Shown: positions 29,644 through 39,855, numbered from the stretch's first letter. The stretch is DNA of 64,000 bases from Cognatishimia activa (GCF_017798205.1 NZ_CP060010.1:620001-684000), one strand, 5' to 3'. Translations and numbers: made by a program. Notes: generated by a model not told the origin, from the letters alone.

Positions 29644-31977
29644 GTGCCTTCATTTTCGACCACTTTGGAAAAGGCGATCCATGCAGCGCTGGCGCAAGCC
29701 AATGAGCGCAAGCACGAGTTTGCCACCCTGGAACACCTTCTCTTCGCCCTTCTGGACGAACCGGACGCCCTGCGAGTGATGCAGGCCTGCAGCGTCGATG
29801 TCACCGAACTGCGCCAAACGCTGATCGAGTTCATCGATGAGGATCTGTCCAACCTTGTGACCGACATCGAAGGATCCGAGGCCGTGCCAACCGCCGCCTT
29901 CCAGCGAGTCATCCAACGCGCCGCGATCCACGTGCAATCCTCAGGCCGCACCGAGGTCACCGGCGCCAACGTTCTGGTCGCGATCTTTGCCGAGCGCGAA
30001 AGCAACGCAGCCTACTTCCTGCAGGAACAGGATATGACCCGCTATGACGCGGTGAACTATATCGCCCATGGCGTGGCCAAGGATCCGGCCTTCGGCGAAA
30101 GCCGCCCAATCACCGGCTCTGATGAAGAGGACGAGGATGAGGGGCTGCAAACCTCGCACAAATCCGAGCCCGACAAAAAAGAGAGCGCGCTGGAAAAATA
30201 CTGCGTCGATCTCAACGCGAAATCCCGCAAGGGCGACGTGGATCCTCTGATCGGCCGCGACCACGAGGTCGAACGCTGCATCCAAGTCCTTTGCCGCCGC
30301 CGCAAAAACAACCCGCTTCTGGTCGGTGATCCAGGCGTGGGCAAAACCGCCATCGCCGAGGGCCTCGCCCATCGCATCGTGAATGGCGAAACACCCGAGG
30401 TTCTCGCCTCCACCACCATCTTCTCGCTCGACATGGGCGCACTTTTGGCGGGCACCCGTTATCGCGGTGATTTTGAGGAACGCCTGAAGGCCGTGGTGAC
30501 GGAGCTTGAGGATCACCCAGATTCCGTTCTGTTCATCGACGAAATCCACACGGTGATCGGTGCGGGCGCCACCTCTGGCGGCGCGATGGATGCCTCCAAC
30601 CTGCTGAAACCTGCGCTGCAGGGCGGCAAGCTGCGCACCATGGGCTCCACCACTTATAAAGAGTTCCGCCAGCACTTTGAGAAAGACCGCGCCCTGTCCC
30701 GTCGTTTCCAAAAGATCGACGTGAACGAGCCCTCTGTGCCCGACACCATCAAGATCCTGAAAGGTCTGAAGGAATACTTCGAGGATCACCACGCGGTGAA
30801 ATACACAGCCGACGCGATCAAAACCGCCGTCGAGCTGTCTGATCGCTATATCAACGACCGCAAGCTGCCCGACAAAGCCATCGACGTCATCGACGAAGCG
30901 GGCGCGGCGCAGCATCTGGTCCCGGCCTCCAAACGGCGCAAGACCATCGGCACCAAGGAAATCGAAGCGGTTGTGGCGAAAATCGCCCGCATCCCGCCGA
31001 AGAATGTCTCTAAGGACGATGCCGAGGTGCTCAAGGATCTCGAGAAAACGCTCAAACGCGTGGTCTTTGGTCAGGACACCGCCATCGAGGCGCTGTCCTC
31101 TGCCATCAAACTGGCGCGGGCGGGCCTGCGCGAGCCTGAAAAGCCCATCGGCAACTACCTCTTCGCCGGTCCAACCGGTGTAGGTAAAACCGAGGTCGCG
31201 AAACAACTGGCGGACACGCTGGGTGTAGAGCTGCTGCGCTTTGACATGTCCGAATACATGGAGAAACACGCGGTTTCTCGCCTGATCGGCGCGCCTCCGG
31301 GCTATGTTGGGTTCGATCAGGGTGGTCAGTTGACCGACGGCGTGGATCAGCATCCGCATTGTGTTCTGCTGCTCGATGAGATCGAGAAAGCACACCCAGA
31401 CGTCTACAACATCCTCCTGCAAGTGATGGACCACGGCACGCTGACCGACCACAACGGGCGCACGGTGGATTTCCGCAATGTGATCCTGATCATGACCTCC
31501 AACGCGGGTGCGACCGAGCAAGCCAAGGCGGCCATCGGCTTTGGCCGCGACCGTCGCGAAGGCGAGGATACGGCGGCCATCGAACGCACCTTCACGCCGG
31601 AATTCCGCAACCGTCTGGATGCGGTCATCAGCTTTGCACCTCTGCCAAAGTCGGTGATCCTGCAGGTGGTCGAGAAATTCGTGCTGCAGCTTGAAGCCCA
31701 GCTCATGGACCGCAACGTCCATATCGAGCTCACGCCAAAAGCCGCCGAATGGCTGGCGGACAAGGGCTATGACGACAAGATGGGCGCGCGTCCGCTGGGC
31801 CGTGTGATCCAGGAACACATCAAAAAGCCACTCGCCGAAGAGCTGCTCTTTGGCAAGCTGGCCAAAGGTGGTCTGGTGAAAGTCACGGTCAAAGCAGGCG
31901 AATTGCACCTGAAACTCGATGGCCCGGAAAAACCGCGCATCGCAGGCGACAAGCCACCGCTTTTGACGGCGGAGTAA
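29644..31977 (+). CDS. clpA: ATP-dependent Clp protease ATP-binding subunit ClpA
   Basis: This 777-residue AAA+ unfoldase feeds substrates to ClpP. The N-domain is [41 protein letters not shown]. The first AAA module has [64 protein letters not shown]. The second has [46 protein letters not shown] and [16 protein letters not shown]. It lacks the long middle domain of ClpB, so it is ClpA. GTG start at 29644 with GGAAGGAG upstream. A perfect terminator follows. Confidence 0.96.
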   Translation: MPSFSTTLEKAIHAALAQANERKHEFATLEHLLFALLDEPDALRVMQACSVDVTELRQTLIEFIDEDLSNLVTDIEGSEAVPTAAFQRVIQRAAIHVQSSGRTEVTGANVLVAIFAERESNAAYFLQEQDMTRYDAVNYIAHGVAKDPAFGESRPITGSDEEDEDEGLQTSHKSEPDKKESALEKYCVDLNAKSRKGDVDPLIGRDHEVERCIQVLCRRRKNNPLLVGDPGVGKTAIAEGLAHRIVNGETPEVLASTTIFSLDMGALLAGTRYRGDFEERLKAVVTELEDHPDSVLFIDEIHTVIGAGATSGGAMDASNLLKPALQGGKLRTMGSTTYKEFRQHFEKDRALSRRFQKIDVNEPSVPDTIKILKGLKEYFEDHHAVKYTADAIKTAVELSDRYINDRKLPDKAIDVIDEAGAAQHLVPASKRRKTIGTKEIEAVVAKIARIPPKNVSKDDAEVLKDLEKTLKRVVFGQDTAIEALSSAIKLARAGLREPEKPIGNYLFAGPTGVGKTEVAKQLADTLGVELLRFDMSEYMEKHAVSRLIGAPPGYVGFDQGGQLTDGVDQHPHCVLLLDEIEKAHPDVYNILLQVMDHGTLTDHNGRTVDFRNVILIMTSNAGATEQAKAAIGFGRDRREGEDTAAIERTFTPEFRNRLDAVISFAPLPKSVILQVVEKFVLQLEAQLMDRNVHIELTPKAAEWLADKGYDDKMGARPLGRVIQEHIKKPLAEELLFGKLAKGGLVKVTVKAGELHLKLDGPEKPRIAGDKPPLLTAE

Positions 31978-31998
31978 CGCCAGACACAAAACGCAACC

Positions 31999-32030
31999 GC
32001 CGCGCAGCTCGCAAGAGCTGCGCGGCTTTG
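31999..32030 (+). terminator. clpA terminator
   Basis: A perfect 12-bp stem GCCGCGCAGCTC / GAGCTGCGCGGC with a GCAA tetraloop is followed by TTTGCTTT. Confidence 0.9.
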
Positions 32031-32121
32031 CTTTGCGAGCCCCCCGATACCCGACGCAAAACACTGGACAGATCGCAGCATCTCGCCCACCCTCACTTCA
32101 TATCAGTCACGAGGGATTACC

Positions 32122-32592
32122 ATGTTCAAAAGACTACTATTGCTATTCACCCACGCCGGAGCTCTGGCCGTCGGCTTTGCACTTGGTATATACCTGCTCC
32201 CCATCCTGACTGCCCCGCCCTCGCCCGACGCGGATATGCTTGAGGAAAAGGCCCAAGCGGCACTCTTCTCGGCGGAATTCACCCGCGATCTGCGCGGCAG
32301 CGACTTCCTACATTGGGGCGAAGGCAAAGTATCCGTGACGGCAGAAAGCATCGTTCACGAAGGCAAAATGGCGCCGGGACCGGACTATAAACTCTATCTG
32401 ACCAAGGATTTCGTTGAACACGAAGACGAGTTTAATCCGATCAAATCCGAAGCGGCCCTCGTTGGCGACATCAAAAGCTTTGGCGGCTTTCTCGTGGACG
32501 TTCCGCAGGGCGTGAACGTCAGCGACTACACCACCGTTGTCGTCTGGTGCGAGAGCTTTGGCGAATTCATCACATCCGCCAAATATCAATAA
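32122..32592 (+). CDS. DM13 domain membrane-anchored protein
   Basis: This 156-residue protein has an N-terminal uncleaved membrane anchor or signal (residues 1-27, LLLLFTHAGALAVGFALGIYLL) and a DM13 domain. Visible DM13 features are HWGEGKVSV, GPDYKLYLTKDFV, LVGDIKSFGGFLVDVPQGVNVSDYTTVVVWCESFGEFITSAKY, with the conserved Cys in VWCESF. DM13 domains are thought to be redox or electron-transfer related in bacteria, without firm proof. It converges on the OmpA/coiled-coil gene, whose stop is adjacent. Confidence 0.85.
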   Translation: MFKRLLLLFTHAGALAVGFALGIYLLPILTAPPSPDADMLEEKAQAALFSAEFTRDLRGSDFLHWGEGKVSVTAESIVHEGKMAPGPDYKLYLTKDFVEHEDEFNPIKSEAALVGDIKSFGGFLVDVPQGVNVSDYTTVVVWCESFGEFITSAKYQ

Positions 32593-35286
32593 TCATTTCT
32601 CAGTAAACTTCAGCTCGATGCGGCGGTTCTTGGCCCGCGCCTCGCGGGTATTGGCCGTATCAATCGGCTGATATTCCCCAAACCCGTTGGCCGACAGGCG
32701 GCTCGGCGGCAGGCCCATTTGCTCAGACAGAAGGCGCACCACAGACAAAGCGCGCGCCTGTGACAGTTCCCAGTTGTCCGCGAACTCAGGGTTATTGCGG
32801 ATCGGAATATCGTCGGTGTGACCATCGACCTGCAAAACCCAGTCGATTTCCGGCGGGATCTGATCCGCCACATCCTGCAACAGGCTCGCCACGCGGGCAA
32901 TCTGCGCCACACCCTCGCCGCTCATCTCAGCGCCACCGGGTGGGAACAGAACCTCGGACGAGAACACAAAGCGGTCGCCCACGATCTGAACCCCTTGGCG
33001 GTTGCCCAAGAGATCACGCATCCGGCCAAAGAACTCAGACCGATAGCGTTCCAGATCCTCGGCCTCAGCCGCCAGACGCGCGGCTTCTTCTTCCAACCGC
33101 TTACGCTCTGCTTCCTCAAGCTGACGACGACGGCGCTCTTCGGCCGCCGCGCGCGCCAGCGCTGCGTTCAAATCGCGCCCAAGCGTGTCCAGTTGCACCT
33201 GAGCCTCAGCATCGCGCTCAAGGCTTTCATCCAATAGACCCTGCAACTGGTTCAACTGACGGCGCAGCTCCAGAACCTGCTGGTTCAACAGGGCCACTTG
33301 TTTCTCGCCCTCCGTGGCCCGCGCGCGCTCATCCTCCAGCGCCTGGTTCGCAAGCGCCAACAGACGTTCACGCTCCTCTGCTGCCGTCAGAGTGGTATCC
33401 GCCGCATTCTCAGCGGCTTCACGCGCTGCAATCGCCGCTGCGAGCTGACGCTGTATCTCTTCCTGATCCAACGCCGCTTGTTCAGCCGCTTCCTGTGCCG
33501 CCAAGGCGCGCGCGAGCTGTTCTTTCAGATCGGCCTGCTCATTGGTCAACAGCTCGATGTTTTGCTCAATCGCAATCCGTTCCGCCAAAGCTGCCGCCAG
33601 ACGGTCCTCAAGATTCTCGACCGTGTTCTGAGACGCCAGCCGTTGCGCAATCGCCTCTTCCAACGCCTTGCGCAGATCATCCGAAGTCTGCCCCGCGTCC
33701 TGCGCCGATTGCTGCGCCACCAAAGCCGCCGTCAACTGTTCCTCAAGCGACGCCACCTGCCCCGCCAAAGTCTCACCACTGCGCTCCGCCGCCGTCGCGC
33801 GATTTTCCGCAGCCAGCTGGGCGGCCAAGGCCTCTTGCAGGCGCGTTTCCAGATCCGCGTTCACCGCCGTCAGTTCCGCATCGCGCGCCGCCGCTGATGC
33901 CTCAAGCGCCGCCAAGCGCGCGTTCAAATCCGCGAGCCGACCTTCCAATTCCGTGCGCGTGTCTGTGGATTGTGTCTCTGTCCGCGCCAATTGCGCCTGT
34001 GTTTCGGCCAAAGCCTGACGGGTCGCGGCCAGTTGCTCTTGGCTGACGCTTTCATTGGCTTCGGATGCCGCAAGGCTCGCCGTCACTGCTGCCAACCGCG
34101 CCTCAAGATCCTCTATCGTGACCGTGTTCTGATCGACCTGCAGCAAGGCCGCCGTCAATTGCGCCGTCGCGGATGCCAGCTCATTTTCCGTCGATAGCCG
34201 GTCATTCCGCGCCTGCTCCAGATTGGCCAACGCCGCCGTCAAATCCGTCTGCAACCGCGCCACATCCTGCGTCAGAGACTCGCCCGTCTGATCGGCCTGC
34301 TCAAGGCGCAGCAATGTCGCCGCCAGTTCCTCAAGCGTCTTCTCGGATTCCCCTTGCGTTGTCTCAAGCGTCAGCAAAGCCTTGGTCAGCTGACTTTCCA
34401 GATCTTCTTCCTTCACCAGCGCCGCCGCCAGTTTCAGATCCAGATCTTCGCGCGCCTTTTCAGCCGCTGCCAAAAGGGTCAGAGTATCTTCCGCCGCCTT
34501 ACGTTGTTCTTCCAACGCGAGCGTCAGCGAGGTCAGCTCGGCATCCGCCTCCTCCAGCCGTTTGCGCAATTCCTCTGCAGCCGCGGCCTCGGCTAGCTTC
34601 GCGATTTCCTCTTGGCTTAGCTCGGCCTGCAATTCCTCGATCCGCGCCGCCAATGCCGCACTTGCGTCCGCATCCTGCGAAGCCTCGGCCTCGAGCTGCG
34701 CAATCAACGTCTCCAGCGCCTCACGCTGTGCCGCCGCCAGTCGCGCGGCTTCCGCTTGCGCGTCAATCTCATCGCGCGCCTGCGCCAATGCAAGGTTCAT
34801 CGCCTCTTGCTGGGTCAGCAATTCGGCCTTTTCGCCTTCAAGCGTTTCAATCGCGATATTGGCTTCGTTCTGCTGCGCAATGAGGGCGGCGACCTGCGCT
34901 TCAAAGGCCGTGATCTGCGCCTCATAGGCCACCTGTTGGTCGCGCGCGTCGTTGCGTTCCGAAATCAGGGACGCAATGAGCAATGCGTTGGTTTCGGCCT
35001 CAGCCTGTGCATCCGACAGCGTGGATTCCAGCGTACCAATCTGCGCTTCCAAATCGCGGTTGCGATCCCGCGCCAGACCCAATTGCTGCGCTAAGGCTGA
35101 GAGTTCCGCCGAAAGCTCGCCAAGCTGGTTTTCCTGCCCTGTGATGGTTTCCCGCAGCACATATTGCAGCACCATAAAAATCGTCAGAACGAACATCAGG
35201 ACCAGCAACAGCCCCGTCATCGCATCCACAAAGCCGGGCCAGATCTGAGCCTGAAAACGTTGACCAGTGCGCCGCGACAGAGCCAT
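32593..35286 (-). CDS. MotB/OmpA-like protein with giant coiled coil
   Basis: This 897-residue protein has three parts. Residues 1-45 form a short cytoplasmic tail and one MotB/TolR-like membrane helix (WPGFVDAMTGLLLVLMFVLT), with Asp21 at the position that carries protons in MotB. Residues from about 47 to 760 are almost uninterrupted heptad-like, Ala/Glu/Gln/Leu-rich coiled coil. Residues from about 763 to 897 are an OmpA/MotB peptidoglycan-binding domain (VDGHTDDIPI, NWELSQARALSVVRLL, ANGFGEYQPI, NRRIEL). It starts 3 bp after the MotA/ExbB-like gene and surely works with it. The result would be a proton-driven stator whose arm could span a large part of the envelope. Cellular role unknown. 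Confidence 0.88.
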   Translation of the reverse strand: MALSRRTGQRFQAQIWPGFVDAMTGLLLVLMFVLTIFMVLQYVLRETITGQENQLGELSAELSALAQQLGLARDRNRDLEAQIGTLESTLSDAQAEAETNALLIASLISERNDARDQQVAYEAQITAFEAQVAALIAQQNEANIAIETLEGEKAELLTQQEAMNLALAQARDEIDAQAEAARLAAAQREALETLIAQLEAEASQDADASAALAARIEELQAELSQEEIAKLAEAAAAEELRKRLEEADAELTSLTLALEEQRKAAEDTLTLLAAAEKAREDLDLKLAAALVKEEDLESQLTKALLTLETTQGESEKTLEELAATLLRLEQADQTGESLTQDVARLQTDLTAALANLEQARNDRLSTENELASATAQLTAALLQVDQNTVTIEDLEARLAAVTASLAASEANESVSQEQLAATRQALAETQAQLARTETQSTDTRTELEGRLADLNARLAALEASAAARDAELTAVNADLETRLQEALAAQLAAENRATAAERSGETLAGQVASLEEQLTAALVAQQSAQDAGQTSDDLRKALEEAIAQRLASQNTVENLEDRLAAALAERIAIEQNIELLTNEQADLKEQLARALAAQEAAEQAALDQEEIQRQLAAAIAAREAAENAADTTLTAAEERERLLALANQALEDERARATEGEKQVALLNQQVLELRRQLNQLQGLLDESLERDAEAQVQLDTLGRDLNAALARAAAEERRRRQLEEAERKRLEEEAARLAAEAEDLERYRSEFFGRMRDLLGNRQGVQIVGDRFVFSSEVLFPPGGAEMSGEGVAQIARVASLLQDVADQIPPEIDWVLQVDGHTDDIPIRNNPEFADNWELSQARALSVVRLLSEQMGLPPSRLSANGFGEYQPIDTANTREARAKNRRIELKFTEK

Positions 35287-35289
35287 GAC

Positions 35290-36489
35290 TTAGTCGTCCT
35301 GCCCCGGGTGGATCCGGCGTCGGCCTTTGCTCGACTGCGACAAGACGCCGATGGCCTGTGTCAATGCATTCAGGTCCTGACGGATCTCGGACATGCTTTC
35401 CTGGCGACCCGCGCTGATTTCTTCCAGAATACGCAACATCTGAACGTCGATCGACCGCAGACGCATCCGGCTTTCGGCATCCACACCTTCGCCCTGATGC
35501 ATCTCAGACAAGGTCGCGATCAAGCGTTCCTGCCCCTCAGCCACGCGGATCATCGCCGTACCCGCACCACCGTCACGGCTCATCTGCGCGGTCAGTTGGT
35601 TCAGCGAATTCGCAAGGTCTCCGATCTGATTTTCGATGACAGTGCGCCGCTCTTCAGATTCCGCGAAGGTCGTCTGAAGCCGATCCATCTGCAGGATCAT
35701 ATGCTCGAGCGCCTCGCCAAAAATCGACGCCTCACCAGAGCCGTCCATGTCGCCCGAAGAAAAGCCGACGCGGGTGATCGTCGACAGCCACTCTTCCATC
35801 TCTTGGTAAAAGCGGTTCTGTGCGTGGCCCGCGAAGAGTTCAAGCAGCCCAACAATCAGCGACCCCGCCAGACCCAGCAGGGACGAGGCAAAGGCAATCC
35901 CCATGCCGCCCATTTGTTCTTCAAGGCCACTTTGAAGGCGCACAAAAACATCCGCACCGGTCTCGCCATCCTTGGGCGTCAGGCTGCGGATGGTTTCCAC
36001 AATCGCCGGAACCGAGGTCGCGAGACCGTAAAACGTGCCCAAAAGCCCCAGGAAAATCAGCAAGCCGGTAATATAACGCGTGATTTCCCGCGCCTCATCG
36101 ACCCGCGTGCCGACCGAGTCCAAAATAGACCGTGTCGAGGCCGTCGAGATCTGGCTCTGCGCCCCACGCGCCCGCAGCAAAGACGCCAGAGGCGCGAGCA
36201 GTCGAGGCGGTTGGAACATATCGTGTCCGGGGATCTGCGCCGCAAAGCCTTCGATCCAGCGCACCGAGGAAATCATTGAAATCACTTGCCAAAAACAAGC
36301 GAACACCCCGATCAGAAAGACAAAAACGATGACCCCGTTAAACCAGGGATTGGCGATAAAGACCGGCAATACCCGCGGCAGGGCGATGTAGCTGCCGACA
36401 GCAGTTAACGCCAAAACGGCCAGCATCGAGAAGATCTGGCTAATCGGTTGCGAGAATTGTGGCTCGGCCTCGCGGTCTGGCAGCTCCAT
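35290..36489 (-). CDS. MotA/TolQ/ExbB-family proton channel protein
   Basis: This protein of about 399 residues has four predicted membrane helices (about 21-44, 49-74, 140-164 and 196-220). The last two carry the family signatures LGLLGTFYGLATSVPAI and GMGIAFASSLLGLAGSLIVGLLEL. A C-terminal cytoplasmic helical region of about 170 residues follows (DRLQTTFAESEERRTVIENQIGDLANSLNQL). The ATG at 36489 is chosen because AGGAG lies 8 nt upstream; an in-frame GTG at 36507 is inside that site. It pairs with the downstream OmpA-like gene. Its arrangement differs from tolQRA, exbBD and motAB, and no flagellar, Tol or Ton gene is adjacent. Confidence 0.88.
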   Translation of the reverse strand: MELPDREAEPQFSQPISQIFSMLAVLALTAVGSYIALPRVLPVFIANPWFNGVIVFVFLIGVFACFWQVISMISSVRWIEGFAAQIPGHDMFQPPRLLAPLASLLRARGAQSQISTASTRSILDSVGTRVDEAREITRYITGLLIFLGLLGTFYGLATSVPAIVETIRSLTPKDGETGADVFVRLQSGLEEQMGGMGIAFASSLLGLAGSLIVGLLELFAGHAQNRFYQEMEEWLSTITRVGFSSGDMDGSGEASIFGEALEHMILQMDRLQTTFAESEERRTVIENQIGDLANSLNQLTAQMSRDGGAGTAMIRVAEGQERLIATLSEMHQGEGVDAESRMRLRSIDVQMLRILEEISAGRQESMSEIRQDLNALTQAIGVLSQSSKGRRRIHPGQDD

Positions 36490-36576
36490 AGAGGCGGCTC
36501 CTGACACTGTTTCTTTTCTGCCGACACCCTACTGCGCGCGCAGCATCCTGCCAAGGATTATTGGTTTATTGCGCAA

Positions 36577-37104
36577 TTAACTGGCCAACTGACGCACACG
36601 GGTCGACAACCAGTTCAAATCTGCGTCCTCAATGCCCAGATCGGTCAAATGCGCGGCGGTATTGTAAAGATATTCCGTGTTGGGACCGCGTCCCCCGACA
36701 GCGGTCGAGATAATCTGCGCCTGCTCTTCCAGATCCAAATGCACATATTGCACATGGTTTGGGTCGATCACATAGGTCACGGCCTGCACGCGCCGCCCAT
36801 CGGCGAGATCAATCATCAGATTGGTTTCCAGATAGGCCGAAGACACGAGTTCCCGTTCCCGCAATTCCGCCAGCGCGGCCTCTTCGCTCCCGGGGGTCAC
36901 CCGAAACGCCACCCCGTGACAGACCGCGCCGTCCGCGGCGTCCAGCGCCAGGACCAGCCCCGGATGCTCATCGGTGCCACGATGGTGGATCGAGGACATG
37001 CAAAAGCTGCGGTGCCAGTCGGGCAACGTCGCCACGACCTGCTCGGCCACATCAATGCCTGGGTTCCACAAAAGCGACCCATACCCGAAAACCCAAAGCG
37101 TCAT
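36577..37104 (-). CDS. glutathione-specific gamma-glutamylcyclotransferase (ChaC-like)
   Basis: This 175-residue protein has the ChaC pattern: VFGYGSLLWNPG at residues 5-16, RSFCMSSIHHRGTDEHPGLVLALD, CHGVAFRV, and the RERE segment (82-85) with the candidate catalytic Glu. Then come VTYVIDPNHVQYV and GPNTEYLYNTAAHLTDLGI. ChaC splits glutathione to 5-oxoproline and Cys-Gly. It is divergent from the DUF2125 gene. Confidence 0.9.
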   Translation of the reverse strand: MTLWVFGYGSLLWNPGIDVAEQVVATLPDWHRSFCMSSIHHRGTDEHPGLVLALDAADGAVCHGVAFRVTPGSEEAALAELRERELVSSAYLETNLMIDLADGRRVQAVTYVIDPNHVQYVHLDLEEQAQIISTAVGGRGPNTEYLYNTAAHLTDLGIEDADLNWLSTRVRQLAS

Positions 37105-37177
37105 TCTTGCCCCATCACTGGCCTATTCCTATCTGCGTGTTTAAACACCAAAGCGACGAAGAGAAAAGGCCGCCGAC

Positions 37178-38164
37178 ATGAGACCATTGCTTTACCTGAT
37201 CGTGACCCTGACATTGGCGTGGTCGGGCTATTGGTTCGTGGCCTCGTCAGGGACGAAAGCAGGGCTTGAGTCCTGGTTTCAGGCGCGCGAGATCGAGGGC
37301 TGGCAGGCGGACTATAGCGATTTGTCCGTCGGCGGTTTCCCCAACCGCGTTGATGCCAGCTTCACCGAAATCGCTTTGGCCGATCCAGACACCGGTCTAG
37401 CCTGGACCGCGCCGTTCTTTCAACTTTTGGCGCTCAGCTATCGGCCCAATCATGTGATTGCGGTCTGGCCAAACGAGCAGGTGATTTCGACGCCGCAGGA
37501 AAAGCTGACCGTGACCTCTGCCAAGATGCAGGCGTCCTTGGTGGTCGCGCCTGAGGCCTCATTGCCTGTAGAGCGCAGCAACTTTGCAAGCGAGACATTG
37601 GCGATCTCGTCCGATGCCGGTTGGAGCATGCAAGCCGATAGCCTGCGCATGGCTGTGCGCGCGGTCGAAGGGGCTGAAAACCTCTATGACTTCGCTTATC
37701 AAGCAGAGGGCGTCGCCCCGCCGAGCTTCCTCAAAACCTCGGTTCTGCCGGCCAAGATGAGCGCCATGGATCTGGACATGCAGGTCGGGTTTGACCGCCC
37801 ATGGGACCTGCGCGCCCTGGAGGACCGTCGCCCACAACCAACCACCCTCACGATCCGCACTGCGAAGGCCGCGTGGGGAGACCTGTCCTTCCAGATGGCT
37901 GCCGACCTGACAATGGATGAGGTCGGCTCACCGACTGGCGAGGCCACTCTTAGGCTGAACAACTGGCGCGACATGATGGCGATGCTGCGCGAGAGTGGTC
38001 AGGTGGCCTCGGCGTCGCTGGACACGGCTGAACCGGTCATGGCGCTGCTCGCCAGCCTCTCGGGATCGCGCGATGACATCGATGTAACGCTGAGGTTCGC
38101 CAATGGCGCGGCCTTGGTTGGCATCATCCCCGTCGGCACAGCCCCCAAGCTGACATTGCGCTAA
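37178..38164 (+). CDS. DUF2125 domain protein
   Basis: This 328-residue protein has an N-terminal membrane anchor or signal (residues 3-22) and the DUF2125 pattern (YSDLSVGGFPNRVDASFTEIAL, WTAPFFQLLALSYRPNHVIAVWPNEQ, GDLSFQMAADLTMDEVGSPTGEATLRLNNWRDM). It is rich in predicted beta strands, consistent with a periplasmic protein held at the inner membrane. The family is alphaproteobacterial and uncharacterised. It converges on the extensin-like gene 14 bp away. Confidence 0.85.
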   Translation: MRPLLYLIVTLTLAWSGYWFVASSGTKAGLESWFQAREIEGWQADYSDLSVGGFPNRVDASFTEIALADPDTGLAWTAPFFQLLALSYRPNHVIAVWPNEQVISTPQEKLTVTSAKMQASLVVAPEASLPVERSNFASETLAISSDAGWSMQADSLRMAVRAVEGAENLYDFAYQAEGVAPPSFLKTSVLPAKMSAMDLDMQVGFDRPWDLRALEDRRPQPTTLTIRTAKAAWGDLSFQMAADLTMDEVGSPTGEATLRLNNWRDMMAMLRESGQVASASLDTAEPVMALLASLSGSRDDIDVTLRFANGAALVGIIPVGTAPKLTLR

Positions 38165-38178
38165 GCCGTGCCATGGGC

Positions 38179-38937
38179 TTACCGACAGTAAGCCCCACCC
38201 CGATGGTTCGCTGTGTCAAAATGGAAATGATCGCGGTGGTGGCGATCTGACTCTGGCCCCAGAACCGTCCCAAAGGGCCCACAGGCCGATTTATGCAGGT
38301 CCCGCAGAACCCGCCCTTTACGCCCGGAACCCCAATGTTCGATCAGCGAAATCACCTCGCCATTCTCAAAGCGGAACTCTGCGATATCGATGGCCTTGCC
38401 CTTGCCATGCTCGGAAATCTTCGCCCCCGGCTTATGGTTCCGCGTCCGGCAGGAATAGCCCGCCACGATCTTGAGTTCCTCGACTTCAGATCGCATCGGC
38501 CGCACCGCCCGCGCCATACCGCCTTCGACCCAGGACCTAAACGTCTTGGCCGTATCGCAATTCATCGAGGCAGGTGTGCTGAGTTTCACCCCCGCAACCT
38601 CATAGACCTTCACCGCATTACGAATGCCACAGCCCGGCAATTTCCCGGGCACATTGCCGATCTCTAGCCCTTGGATCTTGCGATCCCCACAAACGCGCCC
38701 AACCCGCGTCGAGGTCGCGCGCTTTGGCGCCTCAGGCTCTTTCACCGACGGGCGTTTCGCCACATAGGCGGACCCCGGCCGAAGCATCGGCCTGAGCGAG
38801 CGATCTGGCGCGAAAGTCGGCAAAGCCACCGGAAACACATCCTCCCGCGCGACAGGACGCAGAGACGTATATGGCGCATTGGCCTGCGCCATTGTCACTG
38901 TCACCAACAAGGCCAAAAGCCCTGTCTTTACGCGCAT
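38179..38937 (-). CDS. extensin-like C-terminal domain protein
   Basis: This 252-residue secreted protein has a signal peptide (residues 1-20, cleavage near AQA-NA) and a proline/arginine-rich linker. The extensin-like C domain follows from about residue 83: CGDRKIQGLEIG, GCGIRNAVKVYEVAGVKLSTPASMNCDTA, VAGYSCRTRNHKPGAKISEHGKGKAIDIAEF, and HHRDHFHFD. The HxxGxAxD and HxHFD patterns resemble zinc peptidases of the D-Ala-D-Ala carboxypeptidase (VanY/MepA-like) fold, so a cell-wall role is possible. Its ATG directly abuts the tyrA stop codon. Confidence 0.85.
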   Translation of the reverse strand: MRVKTGLLALLVTVTMAQANAPYTSLRPVAREDVFPVALPTFAPDRSLRPMLRPGSAYVAKRPSVKEPEAPKRATSTRVGRVCGDRKIQGLEIGNVPGKLPGCGIRNAVKVYEVAGVKLSTPASMNCDTAKTFRSWVEGGMARAVRPMRSEVEELKIVAGYSCRTRNHKPGAKISEHGKGKAIDIAEFRFENGEVISLIEHWGSGRKGRVLRDLHKSACGPFGTVLGPESDRHHRDHFHFDTANHRGGAYCR

Positions 38938-39855
38938 TTAAGTTGCCTTTCCGCGCCCAAAATCCGGCGCATCGGTGTCTTGCCCAGCTTCGATAATACC
39001 ACGGCGAATAGACCGCGTGCGTGTAAAATAGTCGTGAAGGTGATCCCCGTCGCCCCGACGGATCGCACGCTGCAATGCAAAGAGCTCTTCGGTGAAACGC
39101 CCAAGGATCTCTAGCGTGGCGTCCTTGTTGTTCAGGAACACATCCCGCCACATCGTCGGGTCCGAGGCCGCAATCCGCGTGAAATCGCGGAAACCAGAGG
39201 CTGAGTATTTGATGACTTCGCTTTCGCTCACTCGACGCAGGTCATCGGCAACGCCGACCATCGTGTACGCGATGAGGTGCGGCGTATGCGAGGTTACGGC
39301 CAGAACGAGATCATGGTGATCTGGATCCATCTCCTCGACATTTGAGCCAAGCCCTTCCCAAAAGGCGATCACCTTATCGACCGCGGCGCGATCCGCCTCC
39401 GCTGGCGGCACGATCAGCGACCAGCGATTGTCAAAGAGCTCGGCAAACCCAGACGTCGGGCCAGAATGCTCAGTCCCCGCTAGCGGGTGGGCTGGAACAA
39501 AATGAACGGAATCTGGCAAATGCGGCGCAACATCTGCGATCACCTGCCGTTTCACAGAACCTACGTCGGACACAGTCGCCCCATCCTTCAGATGCGGAGC
39601 AATCTCGGCGGCGACTTGGCCCATGACACCCACAGGCACACAGAGCACCACCAGATCGGCGTCTTTGACCGCCTCGGCAGCGCTGTCAAAAACCTGATCG
39701 CACAGGCCGATCTCCCGCGCCGTCTCACGCGTTTCGGCCGAGCGGGCATAGCCTGTCACCTCGGCCGCCAGACCACCACGTTTGATCCCCCAAGCCATGG
39801 AGGACGCAATAAGACCCAATCCAATCAGCGCAACACGATTGTAAATCTGTGTCAT
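38938..39855 (-). CDS. tyrA: prephenate/arogenate dehydrogenase
   Basis: This 305-residue NAD(P)-dependent dehydrogenase of tyrosine synthesis has [17 protein letters not shown] at residues 8-24, VVLCVPVG, and [10 protein letters not shown]. The conserved [15 protein letters not shown] is followed by [13 protein letters not shown], and [14 protein letters not shown] contains a catalytic-site His. Whether it prefers prephenate or arogenate cannot be read from sequence. The ATG overlaps the hisC stop by 3-4 bp (ATGA). Confidence 0.93.
   Translation of the reverse strand: MTQIYNRVALIGLGLIASSMAWGIKRGGLAAEVTGYARSAETRETAREIGLCDQVFDSAAEAVKDADLVVLCVPVGVMGQVAAEIAPHLKDGATVSDVGSVKRQVIADVAPHLPDSVHFVPAHPLAGTEHSGPTSGFAELFDNRWSLIVPPAEADRAAVDKVIAFWEGLGSNVEEMDPDHHDLVLAVTSHTPHLIAYTMVGVADDLRRVSESEVIKYSASGFRDFTRIAASDPTMWRDVFLNNKDATLEILGRFTEELFALQRAIRRGDGDHLHDYFTRTRSIRRGIIEAGQDTDAPDFGRGKAT

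Noticed and set aside
29941-32064. 707-residue minus-strand open frame opposite clpA
   Set aside because: Antisense to every conserved motif of clpA; low-complexity composition with no domain.
32760-34046. 428-residue Pro/Arg-rich plus-strand frame opposite the coiled-coil gene
   Set aside because: It is the antisense reading of repetitive Ala/Glu/Gln codons, not a real protein.
33000-35150. Tandem DNA repeat or CRISPR-like array
   Set aside because: The repetitiveness comes from coiled-coil codons. There are no constant repeats with unique spacers.
32593-36489. Zorya-type anti-phage system
   Set aside because: The channel/OmpA pair recalls ZorA/ZorB, but no ZorC, ZorD or ZorE-like helicase or nuclease gene is nearby. 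The long tail is on the OmpA partner rather than on the channel protein.
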